Assembly: GCA_002390525.1 (NCBI GenBank)
Contig: DGPR01000013.1
Span: 11,545 to 71,003, forward strand
DNA length: 59,459 nucleotides
Direction: 5' to 3'
Source of the DNA: Cellvibrionales bacterium UBA4435
GTDB lineage: Bacteria; Pseudomonadota; Gammaproteobacteria; Pseudomonadales; Porticoccaceae
Under the pieces are notes generated by a model. It did no database searches. It saw only the letters and a list, made by a program, of their open reading frames with translations, and was not told the DNA's origin. Shown here piece by piece: positions 7,928-19,735 of the stretch (its first letter is position 1; every line of letters begins with the position of its first letter). The translations under genes were made by a program, and so were the position numbers.

Positions 7928-8056
7928 TCTGAGTCTTTAAACCAATTTTTATAAATGGATTTAATATTGTCTTTTTAAGACAGCTGATGAATATCGATGA
8001 ATTTTGAAAAAAGATTTGCACTTCAAAAGAAACAGCTTACTTTTCAACGACAAGTT

Positions 8057-9340
8057 TTATGGCTTAGAGTACTCTCTTCTTGGATAACCTGTATAATTCT
8101 GACGAGGTCTTCCAATTCTGTAGGGGTTGCTCAACATCTCGTTCCAGTGTGATATCCAGCCAACTGTCCGACCTGTGGCAAATATTACTGTGAACATTTC
8201 AGGTGAAATTCCAATTGCTTTCATTATAATTCCTGAATAAAAGTCTACATTAGGATAGAGTTTCTTTTCAGCAAAGTATTCATCATCAAGCGCTATTTGT
8301 TCTAGGCGTTTAGCAATTCTGAGCAGAGGATCGTTTTCAAGACCAAGTTCAGCAAGGACTTCGTCACAGCTTATTTTCATTACTTTAGCTCTAGGATCAA
8401 AGTTTTTGTAGACTCGATGACCAAATCCCATCAAGCGAAAAGGATCCTCTTTATCTTTAGCTCTTAGAATGAAGCTATCAATATTTTTTTCATCTCCAAT
8501 CTCTTCTAGCATTTCTAGTACAGCTTGGTTAGCACCGCCATGGGCAGGACCCCATAGTGCTGCTATACCACTTGCAATACATGCATAAGGATTAGCACCT
8601 GTAGAACCGGCAAGACGAACTGTGGAGGTGGAAGCATTTTGCTCATGATCTGCATGAAGCAAAAAAATCCTATCCATTGCTTTTTCTATTACTGGGCTAA
8701 TGTTACTGATTTCACCTTGAGTGCCGAACATCATGTTTAAAAAATTAGCAGAATAACTCAGGGAGTCATCAGTTGGGACGAAGGCCTGGCCCATGAAGTG
8801 TCTGTGGCACATTGCTGCAAGAATCGGTACTTTTGCTATGAGTCGATGAATAGTTGTTATTCTATCTTCTGAGCTAGTGATGTCAGTTTTTGAGTCATAT
8901 GTTGCAGACATTGCAGCAACTGAGCTACATAACATTGCCATAGGATGTGATCCTTTAGGGAATGCTTTGAAAAGATCTCCCATCGAATCTTCTACATGGC
9001 GATGTTTTTTTATTGTAGCAACAAATTTTTTATTGTCTGATGCTGAGGGAAGCTCTCCATTAATTAATAAAAAACAAGTCTCAAGGAAATCAGAATTTTC
9101 TGCTAGCTGGTCAATAGGGTAGCCGCGATGGAGAAGAATACCTTTGCCGCCATCTATATATGTTATTTTCGATTCACAAGAAGCCGTTACGCCAAAGCCT
9201 GCATCTAAAGTAAAACATCCAGTTTCAGGAACTTTAGCTATATCTATAACATTTTGACCGGCCGTACTCTTAATAACTGGTAGTTCGATTGAATCATCTG
9301 TTTTTTTAGACGAAAGATAGAAGTTATCTTTACTGTTCAT
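8057..9340 (-). CDS. gltA: Citrate synthase (type II)
   Basis: The enzyme condenses acetyl-CoA and oxaloacetate, the entry step of the TCA cycle. The 427 residues match the Gram-negative hexameric type. Catalytic regions are [20 protein letters not shown] (first His), [15 protein letters not shown] (CoA-site His) and a later Asp region near [27 protein letters not shown] binds oxaloacetate. The start has TAGGAGA six bases upstream. A near-consensus promoter and a long palindrome lie in the leader. It is divergent from sdhCDAB-sucAB-lpd-sucCD, the arrangement known from E. coli and Pseudomonas, so the cycle enzymes can share control sequences. Confidence 0.98.
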   Translation of the reverse strand: MNSKDNFYLSSKKTDDSIELPVIKSTAGQNVIDIAKVPETGCFTLDAGFGVTASCESKITYIDGGKGILLHRGYPIDQLAENSDFLETCFLLINGELPSASDNKKFVATIKKHRHVEDSMGDLFKAFPKGSHPMAMLCSSVAAMSATYDSKTDITSSEDRITTIHRLIAKVPILAAMCHRHFMGQAFVPTDDSLSYSANFLNMMFGTQGEISNISPVIEKAMDRIFLLHADHEQNASTSTVRLAGSTGANPYACIASGIAALWGPAHGGANQAVLEMLEEIGDEKNIDSFILRAKDKEDPFRLMGFGHRVYKNFDPRAKVMKISCDEVLAELGLENDPLLRIAKRLEQIALDDEYFAEKKLYPNVDFYSGIIMKAIGISPEMFTVIFATGRTVGWISHWNEMLSNPYRIGRPRQNYTGYPRREYSKP

Positions 9341-9374
9341 CGGTTTCTCCTAGAAGGCTCACAACTAAAAATTT

Positions 9375-9399
9375 AATGCTGATAATAATTATTAGCATT
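9375..9399. promoter_or_regulatory. 25-bp palindrome with Fur-box-like core in the gltA leader
   Basis: The two 12-base arms around A9387 match at 11 positions. The central TGATAATAATTATTA (9380-9394) matches the 7-1-7 Fur consensus TGATAATNATTATCA at 13 of 14 specified positions. It lies about 35-50 nt downstream of the predicted gltA transcription start, so it could be a Fur roadblock site or a hairpin in the gltA mRNA. Iron control is inference. Confidence 0.5.
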
Positions 9400-9434
9400 T
9401 ATAAATTTTTTGGCAAATTAAATATAAGAGCGAA

Positions 9435-9462
9435 ACTATAGCGCGCTTCCTCAATTTGTCAA
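9435..9462 (-). promoter_or_regulatory. gltA promoter
   Basis: On the minus strand, TTGACA (9462-9457) is followed by a 16-bp spacer and TATAGT (9440-9435). This is close to the sigma-70 consensus and gives a gltA leader of about 90 nt. Confidence 0.7.
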
Positions 9463-9512
9463 TTTTAATTAAGTAAAATAAATTCAGTGAATAACGAAAA
9501 TCTAGCGTCATA

Positions 9513-9546
9513 TTTGATTGTAAGACACTTTGATTGTACTTATAAT
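9513..9546 (+). promoter_or_regulatory. sdhC promoter with GATTGTA direct repeats
   Basis: A -35 TTGTAA (9518-9523), a 17-bp spacer and a perfect -10 TATAAT (9541-9546) are seen. TTTGATTGTA occurs at 9513-9522 and again at 9529-9538, overlapping the -35 and filling the spacer. An inverted TACAATC lies at 9578-9584. The repeats look like operator half-sites for a dimeric regulator that I cannot identify. Confidence 0.55.
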
Positions 9547-9651
9547 CATCATTTTAAATATCAACTAATTTATTACTTACAATCCATTCAAGGTAAATAA
9601 TAATCCAAACAACTGATTTTTGTTGTCTGAAAATTAACTGAGGAGATAGTT

Positions 9652-10029
9652 TTGAGTAAAAAACGACCGGTCAATTTAGATATTGGAACTATCCATCTTC
9701 CAGTTACAGCTTATGTTTCTATCCTCCACAGAGTCTCTGGTGTAGTCCTCTTTGGTGCTGTAGGTTTATTTTTATGGATTCTAGATTCAAGTCTTTCATC
9801 TGAAGAAAGCTTCAATTCAATCAAAGTATTTATGAGTACACTCACAGTACAAATCATAATCTGGCTTTCATTGGCTGCTCTAATATACCATTTAGTAGCC
9901 GGCTTGAGGCACCTAGTCATGGATTATGGTTACGGAGAGACTTTGAGTGGTGGAATATTAGGAGCGAAATTAGTTTTGGTACTCTCAGTAATACTAATGC
10001 TTATGGCGGGGTTTTGGCTATGGATATGA
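9652..10029 (+). CDS. sdhC: Succinate dehydrogenase cytochrome b556 subunit
   Basis: This is the larger membrane anchor of complex II, which binds heme b and ubiquinone. The 125 residues have three membrane helices. SILHRVSG contains Ser23 and Arg27 of the quinone site. YHLVAGLRHLVMDYG contains His80, equivalent to the E. coli heme ligand His84. The start is TTG with GAGGAGA upstream; no in-frame ATG is closer to the expected N-terminus (SKKRPVNLD). It is the first gene of sdhCDAB-sucAB-lpdA-sucCD. Confidence 0.95.
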   Translation: MSKKRPVNLDIGTIHLPVTAYVSILHRVSGVVLFGAVGLFLWILDSSLSSEESFNSIKVFMSTLTVQIIIWLSLAALIYHLVAGLRHLVMDYGYGETLSGGILGAKLVLVLSVILMLMAGFWLWI

Positions 10030-10394
10030 TAAATGACGTAAAACAATTCAACCGCAATGGACTCTTAGAGTGGATCACGCAAAGAGTCACATCAGTTGTA
10101 ATTACTGTTTATGTTTTTTTTGTCACTTACTACCTTTTGGCTCATCCAGATATTAGTTATAACGAGTGGCGAGACCTGAACAGTTTATTTTTGATGAAGA
10201 CTTTAAATATCCTAACAATCACGTCAATAGCTGTTCATTCAATAATCGGACTTTGGGGCGTGATTACCGATTATATAACAGTCAGATTACTTGGCCCCAA
10301 AGCTAAGCTCCTAAATGTTCTTTTTCAATTAGGTATTATTATAATTACATTAATATATTTTCTTTGGGCAATTACTATAGTTTGGAGCATTTAA
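10020..10394 (+). CDS. sdhD: Succinate dehydrogenase hydrophobic anchor subunit
   Basis: This is the second membrane anchor of complex II. The 124-residue protein has three membrane helices. The segment [19 protein letters not shown] contains His73 and the Asp84-Tyr85 pair that matches the quinone-site DY of E. coli SdhD. The start is uncertain: TTG 10014, ATG 10020 and ATG 10026 are all in frame, and the last overlaps the sdhC stop as ATGA. All give translational coupling with sdhC. The sdhA start follows four bases after the stop. Confidence 0.93.
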   Translation: MDMINDVKQFNRNGLLEWITQRVTSVVITVYVFFVTYYLLAHPDISYNEWRDLNSLFLMKTLNILTITSIAVHSIIGLWGVITDYITVRLLGPKAKLLNVLFQLGIIIITLIYFLWAITIVWSI

Positions 10395-10398
10395 GTTT

Positions 10399-12165
10399 AT
10401 GAGAACTATTACTTTTGATGGGCTTATAGTTGGTGGTGGTGGTGCAGGCATGAGAGCTGCATTACAGCTTTCACAATCTGGCCATAAAACAGCAGTTATC
10501 ACTAAAGTTTTTCCAACACGGTCACACACTGTATCTGCGCAAGGAGGAATAACTTGTGCAATTGCTAGTGATGACCCAGATGATGATTGGAGATGGCATA
10601 TGTATGATACAGTCAAAGGGTCAGACTATATCGGCGATCAAGATGCCATTGAGTATATGTGTGAAGTTGGGCCCGAAGCAGTCTTTGAACTTGAACATAT
10701 GGGGTTACCATTCTCTCGTACAGATGAAGGTAGAATTTACCAGCGTCCATTCGGAGGTCAATCTAAGAACTTTGGTGAGGGTGGTCAAGCGGCAAGAACT
10801 TGTGCTGCTGCAGATAGAACTGGCCACGCTCTTCTTCATACTTTGTATCAAAATAACGTCAAAAATGAGACAGTTTTTTTTAACGAATGGTATGCAGTAG
10901 ATCTAGTTAAAAATGATGATAATGCAGTTGTAGGTGTTATTGCGATAGATATTGAAACTGGGGAAACGGTATTTGTGAAGTCGAGTGCAACTGTTCTCGC
11001 TACTGGAGGTGCCGGTAGAATTTATGCTTCCACGACTAATGCACACATATGCACTGGTGATGGTATTGGCATGGCTTTGAGAGCGGGTTTTCCAGTTCAA
11101 GATATGGAAATGTGGCAGTTTCATCCAACAGGTATTTACGGTGCAGGTACACTTGTAACAGAAGGTTGTAGGGGAGAGGGGGGCTACCTAATTAACAAGG
11201 ATGGAGAGCGCTTCATGGAAAGATATGCCCCAAATGTTAAGGATTTAGCGGGACGTGATGTTGTAGCTCGCTCTATGGTTCTAGAGATATTGGAAGGCCG
11301 AGGTTGCGGCAAGGATGGTGATCATGTTCGATTAAAATTAGATCATCTTGGAGAGGAAGTTTTAGAGAGTCGTCTCCCCGGCATATGTGAGCTCTCAAGA
11401 ACTTTTGCACATGTAGATCCAGTCAAAGAGCCTATTCCTGTTGTACCCACATGCCATTACATGATGGGCGGAATACCAACAAACGTAGATGGACAAGCGT
11501 TATCGCTTGACAGCGAAGGAAATGCTCAAGTTATAAGTGGTCTTTATGCCTGCGGTGAAGCAGCATGTGTTTCTGTGCATGGCGCTAACCGTCTTGGTGG
11601 TAATTCTTTGTTGGATTTAGTGGTTTTCGGTAGAGCTTCAGGTTTATTTATTGAGAAGTCTCTTGGCGAAGGAGTTAACCTAGCTGACCCAACAGATGCA
11701 AACATAAATAAGGCAATGGAAAGACTCAACTATATCAATAACGGTTCTAAAGATGGCGAATCAGCGGATGTTTTGCGTGTAGAACTACAAAAGGTTATGC
11801 AAAACTATTTTGGGGTTTTCCGCAGAGGTGACTATATGCAAGAGGGCATCGAGAAACTCAAATCACTCAGGACGCGAATAGAAAATGTTTGTTTAGATGA
11901 TACGAGTAATGTTTATAATACTGCTCGAATCGAGGTACTTGAACTGCATAATTTGCTAGAGGTTGCTGAAGCTACTGCTATTACTGCAGAATGGAGGAAA
12001 GAAAGCCGAGGTGCTCATGCTCGAGAGGATTTCTCTGAGCGTGACGATGAAAACTGGCTTTGTCATTCTATGTTTTTCCCTGAAGAGAAAAGAGTTCAAA
12101 AGAGGAAAGTGAATTTTTCACCAAAGAAAATGGACCATTTTGAACCAAAAGTGCGTGTTTATTAA
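10399..12165 (+). CDS. sdhA: Succinate dehydrogenase flavoprotein subunit
   Basis: This catalytic subunit oxidises succinate to fumarate with covalently bound FAD. The 588 residues match the E. coli enzyme. [17 protein letters not shown] is the Rossmann FAD site, and His43 in [11 protein letters not shown] is the FAD attachment residue. [13 protein letters not shown] and [15 protein letters not shown] are substrate and capping regions; [18 protein letters not shown] is the C-terminal FAD contact. It sits between the anchors and the iron-sulfur subunit in the usual order. Confidence 0.98.
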   Translation: MRTITFDGLIVGGGGAGMRAALQLSQSGHKTAVITKVFPTRSHTVSAQGGITCAIASDDPDDDWRWHMYDTVKGSDYIGDQDAIEYMCEVGPEAVFELEHMGLPFSRTDEGRIYQRPFGGQSKNFGEGGQAARTCAAADRTGHALLHTLYQNNVKNETVFFNEWYAVDLVKNDDNAVVGVIAIDIETGETVFVKSSATVLATGGAGRIYASTTNAHICTGDGIGMALRAGFPVQDMEMWQFHPTGIYGAGTLVTEGCRGEGGYLINKDGERFMERYAPNVKDLAGRDVVARSMVLEILEGRGCGKDGDHVRLKLDHLGEEVLESRLPGICELSRTFAHVDPVKEPIPVVPTCHYMMGGIPTNVDGQALSLDSEGNAQVISGLYACGEAACVSVHGANRLGGNSLLDLVVFGRASGLFIEKSLGEGVNLADPTDANINKAMERLNYINNGSKDGESADVLRVELQKVMQNYFGVFRRGDYMQEGIEKLKSLRTRIENVCLDDTSNVYNTARIEVLELHNLLEVAEATAITAEWRKESRGAHAREDFSERDDENWLCHSMFFPEEKRVQKRKVNFSPKKMDHFEPKVRVY

Positions 12166-12187
12166 TCAATGAAGGATATTTTTTAAT

Positions 12188-12892
12188 ATGTTAAAAGTAA
12201 GTATTTATCGCTTTAATCCTGAACAGGATGAAGCCCCATACATGCAAGATTACGATTTTGATACTCAGGGAAAAGATCTAATGGTGCTTGATGTTTTGGG
12301 TATGCTAAAAAGTAGAGACCCCTCAATCTCATATCGTAGGTCCTGCCGTGAGGGTGTCTGTGGGTCCGATGGAATGAATATTAATGGAAAGAATGGCCTT
12401 GGCTGCATAACTCCTCTTTCAGAGTGTGTTAAAGGAAATAAGCTTGTTATCAGACCTTTGCCTGGCCTACCAGTCATTAGGGATCTAGTAATTGATATGA
12501 GTCAGTTCTATGCCCAATATAAGAAAATACAACCATATCTTGTTAATGATGACCCGGCACCTGGTATTGAAAGACTACAGACTCCAGAGGATCGTGCAAA
12601 ACTTGATGGCCTCTATGAATGTATTCTTTGTGCCTGCTGCTCAACAAGCTGCCCTTCTTTTTGGTGGAACCCAGATAAATTCATTGGCCCAGCTGGTCTT
12701 TTGCAGGCATATCGCTTCTTGGCTGACACAAGAGATAACGATACTGAAAAAAGATTATCTAATCTAGAAGATCCATTTAGTGTTTTTCGATGCCATGGAA
12801 TTCAAAATTGTGTTGCTGTGTGTCCTAAGGGTTTAAATCCAACGAGAGCAATCGGACATATTCGAAATATGTTGTTGAAAAAGGCTGCCTAA
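12188..12892 (+). CDS. sdhB: Succinate dehydrogenase iron-sulfur subunit
   Basis: This subunit carries electrons from FAD to ubiquinone through three clusters. The 234 residues contain the [2Fe-2S] ligands Cys53, Cys58, Asp61 and Cys73 (CREGVCGSDGMN...LGC); the Asp as second-site ligand is as in E. coli. The [4Fe-4S] and [3Fe-4S] ligands lie in CILCACCSTSCPSFWW and CHGIQNCVAVCPKGLNP. AAGGATATT is its ribosome binding site region. It is 22 bp after sdhA. Confidence 0.98.
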   Translation: MLKVSIYRFNPEQDEAPYMQDYDFDTQGKDLMVLDVLGMLKSRDPSISYRRSCREGVCGSDGMNINGKNGLGCITPLSECVKGNKLVIRPLPGLPVIRDLVIDMSQFYAQYKKIQPYLVNDDPAPGIERLQTPEDRAKLDGLYECILCACCSTSCPSFWWNPDKFIGPAGLLQAYRFLADTRDNDTEKRLSNLEDPFSVFRCHGIQNCVAVCPKGLNPTRAIGHIRNMLLKKAA

Positions 12893-12947
12893 GCTGATTA
12901 CTTGAAACGAAAAATTAGAACTATGTGCTAAACACAAGGACAAATAG

Positions 12948-15785
12948 ATGCCTAAAAGCATCATGCAAGAATTTATAGAAAGCTCCCATCTATCTGGTGG
13001 TAACGCAGCGTATATAGAAAATCTATATGATGCTTACCTTCATGATCCCAATAGTGTTGCTGATCAATGGCGTAATTTCTTCGATACATTACCTCAACCA
13101 AATGGAAAAATTGGCCCAGATACCTCCCATGCAACTGTTATGGCACATTTCGAGCAATTAGGCAGACGCAGATCGAGACCAATGGTTTTAGCCGGTTCTG
13201 GTGGTGAAAATATTGAACACGAGCGAAAACAGGTCAAAGTGGCTCAGCTTATAATTTCTTACAGAAACCGTGGCCACCAAAAAGCAAAATTAGATCCCTT
13301 AGGTTTGTGGTCTAGGAATAGAGCACCAGATCTAGAACTTTCCTTTCATGGTTTAACATCAGCTGATCTTGACACGACTTTTCAATCTGGAATGTTATAT
13401 TTCGGTCCAGAAGAATCAACCTTAAAAGATATTATTGCTGGCCTAGAAGAAACTTACTGTGGTCACGTTGGAGTTGAATGCGGTCATGTAATAGATTTAT
13501 CAGAAAAACGATGGCTTCAACAGCGTTTTGAGAGCGCTAGATCTAAGCCACACTACGATAATGAAATGCGAAAATATGTTCTGCAGAGGCTAACAGCTGC
13601 AGAAGGTTTAGAAAAACACCTAGATTCAAAATACCCGGGCACAAAGCGTTTTGGCCTTGAGGGTGGTGAATCAATGATTCCGATGTTGGATGGAATAATA
13701 CAGAGAGCTGGTGAATACGGCGCTAAAGAAGTCGTCCTTACTATGGCGCATAGAGGCCGCCTAAACGTCTTAGTGAATGTTCTTGGAAAAAATCCTTTAG
13801 AGTTATTTGCAGAATTTGAAGGTAAGAGGCATGTTGATACTTCAGGAGACGTTAAATATCATCAAGGATTTTCTTCAGATGTAGTTACACCAGGAGGAAA
13901 AGTACATCTTGCTTTAATGTTTAATCCATCTCATCTGGAAATTGCAGCGCCAGTCGCAGAGGGATCTGCGAGAGCACGACAGGATCGTCGTGAGGATATA
14001 AAAGGTGAAGCAGTCTTCCCAATTGTAATTCATGGTGATGCAGCTTTCGCCGGTCAAGGTGTAGTTATGGAAACATTCCAAATGTCGCAGCTTAGAGGAT
14101 ACAAAACCGGTGGTACGGTTCATGTGGTTATTAATAATCAGGTAGGATTCACCACTAGCGTGCAAGAGGATGCAAGATCAACAGAATATTGTACTGATAT
14201 AGCAAAAATGGTCCAAGCTCCGATTATTCATGTTAATGCTGATGATCCAGATGCCGTCATGTTCGTAACAAATCTCGCAATGGATTATCGATATCAGTTT
14301 AAAAAAGATATCGTCATCGATTTAATTTGTTATCGCAGACGCGGTCACAATGAGACTGATGAGCCCTCTGCAACTCAACCTTTGATGTATAAGGTCATTA
14401 AGAGCTTGAAAACTACACGCGCTATTTATTCAGATCAGCTGGTGAAGGAGGGCGTAGTTGCTCAAGAAGAAGCAGATGCAATGCTTAAGGATTATAGGGA
14501 AAAATTAGACCGAGGGGAGAATGTTGTTAATAGTCTTGTTTCTGAGCCTGATGAAGAGCTATTTGTAGACTGGAATCCTTATTTAAACCAAGACTGGGAT
14601 ACAGAAGTTGAGACCACCCGCCCTATGAAAAAGATACGTGATCTAGCTAAAATAATCACTAAAACTCCTGATGGTGTGGTGATGCAAAGGCAGGTTGGAA
14701 AAATATATGAGGATCGTGAAAAAATGGCTCGTGGTGCCTTGTCCTTAAATTGGGGTATGGCAGAATTACTTGCATATGCAACTTTATTGGATGAGGGTTA
14801 TCCTATAAGAATGACTGGGCAGGATATCGGTAGAGGAACATTCTCTCATCGTCATGCAGTCATCCATAACCAAAAAGATGGCTCAAATTACATACCCCTA
14901 AAAGAAATACCAAAAAAATCTACAGATTTTGAAATATATGACTCTTTTTTGTCAGAAGAGGCAGTGCTTGGCTTTGAGTATGGTTATGCCTCTACGTCTC
15001 CTAAGGGTCTAGTGATATGGGAAGCACAGTTTGGTGACTTTGCAAATGGAGCTCAAGTAGTCATAGATCAGTTCATTACAAGTGGAGAGCATAAATGGGG
15101 GCGCATGTGTGGTCTTATTATGCTCTTACCTCACGGTTACGAAGGCCAGGGCCCAGAACATTCTTCTGCTCGATTGGAAAGATTCCTTCAGTTATCTGCT
15201 GAGCATAATATTCAGGTCTGTATCCCAACAACACCTGCTCAGGTTTATCATATGATTCGTCGGCAAGCTATAAGACCGATGCGACGACCACTTGTTGTAA
15301 TGAGTCCTAAATGGATACTACGTCATAAATTAGCTACCTCATCGATCGAAGACCTTTCTAAAGGTAGTTTTATGAATTTAATTCAAGATCAAGTCGTAGA
15401 TAAAGATAAGACCGATCGCTTGATTCTTTGCTCTGGAAAAGTCTATTATCATCTTTATGAGGCCAGGCAAGAGAAAAAAATCACTAATGTAGCGCTAGTT
15501 CGTATCGAGCAGTTGTATCCTTTTCCTGATAATGATCTGATGGAGGCCTTACAAGAATATAAAAAATTAAAAGATGTTGTGTGGTGTCAAGAAGAACCAA
15601 TTAATCAAGGCGCATGGTATAGTAGTCAGCATCATATGCGTAATATTATCAATAAGTTCAACAAAAACCTTACTTTGAGCTATGCTGGCCGCGAAGCCTC
15701 TGCTGCTCCAGCCTGCGGATATATGTCACTGCATCTTGAGGAGCAAAAGAAGTTTATTAATGAAGCTTTAGTTTATAAGTCATAA
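12948..15785 (+). CDS. sucA: 2-oxoglutarate dehydrogenase E1 component
   Basis: This thiamine-diphosphate enzyme decarboxylates 2-oxoglutarate and succinylates the E2 lipoyl group. It has 945 residues (933 in E. coli). The N-terminal E2-binding segment is SSHLSGGNAAYIENLYDAY. Thiamine and substrate regions include LTMAHRGRLNVLVNVLGK, MFNPSHLEIAAPVAEG, HGDAAFAGQGVVMETFQMS and INNQVGFTTS, followed by RRRGHNETDEP. The C-terminal transketolase-like domain has GQDIGRGTFSHRHAV and LPHGYEGQGPEHSSARLERF. It is 55 bp after sdhB, with AAGGACA before the start. Confidence 0.98.
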   Translation: MPKSIMQEFIESSHLSGGNAAYIENLYDAYLHDPNSVADQWRNFFDTLPQPNGKIGPDTSHATVMAHFEQLGRRRSRPMVLAGSGGENIEHERKQVKVAQLIISYRNRGHQKAKLDPLGLWSRNRAPDLELSFHGLTSADLDTTFQSGMLYFGPEESTLKDIIAGLEETYCGHVGVECGHVIDLSEKRWLQQRFESARSKPHYDNEMRKYVLQRLTAAEGLEKHLDSKYPGTKRFGLEGGESMIPMLDGIIQRAGEYGAKEVVLTMAHRGRLNVLVNVLGKNPLELFAEFEGKRHVDTSGDVKYHQGFSSDVVTPGGKVHLALMFNPSHLEIAAPVAEGSARARQDRREDIKGEAVFPIVIHGDAAFAGQGVVMETFQMSQLRGYKTGGTVHVVINNQVGFTTSVQEDARSTEYCTDIAKMVQAPIIHVNADDPDAVMFVTNLAMDYRYQFKKDIVIDLICYRRRGHNETDEPSATQPLMYKVIKSLKTTRAIYSDQLVKEGVVAQEEADAMLKDYREKLDRGENVVNSLVSEPDEELFVDWNPYLNQDWDTEVETTRPMKKIRDLAKIITKTPDGVVMQRQVGKIYEDREKMARGALSLNWGMAELLAYATLLDEGYPIRMTGQDIGRGTFSHRHAVIHNQKDGSNYIPLKEIPKKSTDFEIYDSFLSEEAVLGFEYGYASTSPKGLVIWEAQFGDFANGAQVVIDQFITSGEHKWGRMCGLIMLLPHGYEGQGPEHSSARLERFLQLSAEHNIQVCIPTTPAQVYHMIRRQAIRPMRRPLVVMSPKWILRHKLATSSIEDLSKGSFMNLIQDQVVDKDKTDRLILCSGKVYYHLYEARQEKKITNVALVRIEQLYPFPDNDLMEALQEYKKLKDVVWCQEEPINQGAWYSSQHHMRNIINKFNKNLTLSYAGREASAAPACGYMSLHLEEQKKFINEALVYKS

Positions 15786-15828
15786 GCTATGAAATTGTTG
15801 CTATTTTTAGATTAAGGAAGTAAACAGC

Positions 15829-17025
15829 ATGAGTATTGAAATAAAAGCACCCACATTTCCTGAGTCAGTTCAAGAAGGCAGTATAGCCACTTGGCATAAA
15901 AAACCAGGTGAAACTGTAGCTAGAGACGATCTACTTGTTGACATTGAAACAGATAAAGTCGTGTTAGAGGTTGTAGCTCCTGCTGATGGAACCTTAGAAA
16001 AAACACACAAAGAAGAAGGGGAGACAGTTCTTAGTAATGAAGTTATCGCTTCAATTATTGAAGGAAAAGTGATTGACACAGCGCCAGAAATACAAGAAAA
16101 AATCGAAAATAAGCCAATAGCGCAAGAAGAGGAAAAAATTGCTAGCCCTTCAGCTAGAAAGCTTGCTAGCGAAAAAGGTGTAGATCTTAAAAATATTTCT
16201 GGCAGCGGAAAAGATGGTCGGATCACCAAAGAGGATGTTTCCGACGATGGTGTCAATGTAGTCAATAAAAATAAGAGCCCTGCTCTTGCTGAAACACAAA
16301 TAGATTCGATGCCGACTGGCGAGAGAATTGAAAAACGTGTGCCGATGACAAGAATGCGCTCTAGAATCGCAGATAGATTACTAGAGGTAACTCAAACAAC
16401 AGCTATGCTAACAACTTTCAACGAAGTAGACATGCATAGAGTGATGAATCTAAGGACTGAATTTAAAGAAGATTTTTCAAATATACATCCAGGTGCCCGT
16501 TTGGGCTTTATGGGGTTCTTTGTTCGTGCCGCAACTGAAGCATTAAAGAGATTTCCATCTGTTAATGCCTCAATTGATGGTACTGATGTTGTTTATCACG
16601 CTTATCAAGATATTGGTGTGGCGGTCTCTACAGACAAAGGTTTGGTTGTGCCTGTTTTGCGTAATACAGATAATATGAGTATCGCAGATGTCGAAAGAAC
16701 TATTGCTGAATTTGGTGCAAAAGCTCGAGATGGAAAACTTACAATAGAAGAGATGACAGGGGGAACTTTCACAATTACCAATGGTGGTGTGTTTGGATCT
16801 TTATTGTCCACCCCTATACTGAACCCACCTCAAGCAGCTATATTGGGTATGCATTCCATTAAAGAGCGTCCAATTGCTGAAAATGGCTCTGTTCTTATCC
16901 GTCCAATGATGAATCTAGCCTTATCGTATGATCATCGCTTAATAGATGGTCGAGAAGCAGTTAGTTTTCTTGTTTCTATTAAAGAAATGATTGAAAATCC
17001 TGCTAAGATACTTCTTGAAATATAA
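15829..17025 (+). CDS. sucB: 2-oxoglutarate dehydrogenase E2 (dihydrolipoyl succinyltransferase)
   Basis: This core enzyme of the complex transfers succinyl from lipoate to CoA. The 398 residues comprise one lipoyl domain (1-77, Lys43 in [11 protein letters not shown]), a linker, a peripheral subunit-binding domain (about 104-140, [19 protein letters not shown]) and the catalytic domain (about 165-398). [17 protein letters not shown] carries the active-site His and Asp. The start has AAGGAAG. It lies between sucA and lpdA. Confidence 0.98.
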   Translation: MSIEIKAPTFPESVQEGSIATWHKKPGETVARDDLLVDIETDKVVLEVVAPADGTLEKTHKEEGETVLSNEVIASIIEGKVIDTAPEIQEKIENKPIAQEEEKIASPSARKLASEKGVDLKNISGSGKDGRITKEDVSDDGVNVVNKNKSPALAETQIDSMPTGERIEKRVPMTRMRSRIADRLLEVTQTTAMLTTFNEVDMHRVMNLRTEFKEDFSNIHPGARLGFMGFFVRAATEALKRFPSVNASIDGTDVVYHAYQDIGVAVSTDKGLVVPVLRNTDNMSIADVERTIAEFGAKARDGKLTIEEMTGGTFTITNGGVFGSLLSTPILNPPQAAILGMHSIKERPIAENGSVLIRPMMNLALSYDHRLIDGREAVSFLVSIKEMIENPAKILLEI

Positions 17026-17047
17026 AATATAAAACATTGTTAAATAA

Positions 17048-18499
<1,452 letters not shown>

Positions 18500-18565
18500 T
18501 ATACATAGTCCAAGCAAAATATCTATGCTGTAACTTTTGTTTTTTACCAAAATAGGAAAAAAATA

Positions 18566-19732
18566 ATGAATCTTCATGAGTACCAAGCAAAAGAACTTTT
18601 TGCTCAATATGGCTTACCAGTTTCTAAAGGTATAGCAGCCAAAACAGCCGATGAAGCTATTATGGCTTCTGATGTTATAGGAGGCGATTGCTGGGTTGTA
18701 AAAGCACAAGTTCATGCTGGCGGTAGGGGTAAGGCTGGCGGTGTTAAATTAGTTAAATCTAAGGCTGAAATAGAAGAGTTCTCAAAAAAATGGCTCGGTA
18801 AACGCTTAGTTACATATCAGACAGATGATTCCGGACAACCTGTTTCTCGAATTTTAGTAGAAGAGTGTAGCGATATCGAAAAAGAGCTCTACCTGGGAGC
18901 AGTAGTTGATCGATCAACGCGTCGCATCGTCTTCATGGCATCAACGGAGGGGGGAGTTGAAATAGAAAAAGTTGCAGAAGAGACTCCTCAAAAAATTCTT
19001 AAAGCTATTATTGACCCTCTAGTTGGAGCTCTTCCAAACCAAGCTCGCGATCTTGGTTTTAAGTTAGGTTTAAGCTCTCCACAGATAAAACAGTTTACAA
19101 ATCTTTTTATAGGTCTTTCTAAGCTATTCCAAGACTTCGATCTAGCATTATTAGAAATTAACCCTTTGATTATTAACAAAAAAGGTGACCTACACTGCTT
19201 GGATGGAAAGATAAATATTGATAGTAATGCATTGTATCGTCAACCTAAACTCATAGATATGCATGATCCAACTCAGGATGATCCAAGAGAAGCTCATGCT
19301 ATGAAGTGGGAGCTAAACTATGTCGCGCTAGATGGCAATATAGGATGTATGGTTAATGGTGCTGGTTTAGCGATGGCTACAATGGATATTGTTAAACTTA
19401 ATGGTGGAAATCCTGCAAATTTTTTAGATGTTGGTGGAGGTGCAACAAAAGAGCGAGTTGTTGAAGCCTTTAAGATCATACTTTCTGACGAAAAAGTAAA
19501 AGCAGTATTCATTAATATTTTTGGTGGGATAGTTCGCTGTGATCTTATTGCTGAGGGTGTTATTGGTGCTATCGAAGAAGTTGGGGTTAAAGTACCAGTT
19601 GTGGTAAGACTTGAGGGTAATAATGCAGAATTAGGATCTAAAATTTTGGCAGATAGCGGTTTAAATATAACCGCCTCAACTAGTTTAACCGATGCTGCTA
19701 ACAAAGTTGTTAAAGCAGCTGGAGGAAATTAA
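18566..19732 (+). CDS. sucC: Succinyl-CoA synthetase beta subunit (ADP-forming)
   Basis: With SucD it converts succinyl-CoA to succinate with formation of ATP or GTP. The 388 residues start [20 protein letters not shown], the family signature. The ATP-grasp domain (about 1-240) includes [20 protein letters not shown] and [17 protein letters not shown]. The C-terminal flavodoxin-like domain has [16 protein letters not shown] and [23 protein letters not shown] precedes the start. SucD begins three bases after the stop. Confidence 0.98.
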   Translation: MNLHEYQAKELFAQYGLPVSKGIAAKTADEAIMASDVIGGDCWVVKAQVHAGGRGKAGGVKLVKSKAEIEEFSKKWLGKRLVTYQTDDSGQPVSRILVEECSDIEKELYLGAVVDRSTRRIVFMASTEGGVEIEKVAEETPQKILKAIIDPLVGALPNQARDLGFKLGLSSPQIKQFTNLFIGLSKLFQDFDLALLEINPLIINKKGDLHCLDGKINIDSNALYRQPKLIDMHDPTQDDPREAHAMKWELNYVALDGNIGCMVNGAGLAMATMDIVKLNGGNPANFLDVGGGATKERVVEAFKIILSDEKVKAVFINIFGGIVRCDLIAEGVIGAIEEVGVKVPVVVRLEGNNAELGSKILADSGLNITASTSLTDAANKVVKAAGGN

Positions 19733-19735
19733 TTC

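Larger units (their letters stand above)
9341..9651. other. 311-bp divergent control region between gltA and sdhC
   Basis: No gene is visible. From left to right it holds the gltA ribosome binding site, a 25-bp palindrome with a Fur-like core, a near-consensus gltA promoter, an sdhC promoter framed by direct GATTGTA repeats, an inverted GATTGTA copy at 9578-9584, and the sdhC ribosome binding site. Confidence 0.7.

Noticed and set aside
7968..7982. TGTCTT-TTT-AAGACA palindrome after gltA as a terminator.
   Set aside because: The stem is AT-rich and no T-run follows on the gltA strand.
7928..8056. Possible Pho box upstream of the PsiE-like gene (CTGTCTT followed by AAAA on the minus strand).
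   Set aside because: Only one heptamer fits; the next repeat at 11 bp does not match, and the site is part of a 6-3-6 inverted repeat (7968-7982) that explains it equally well.
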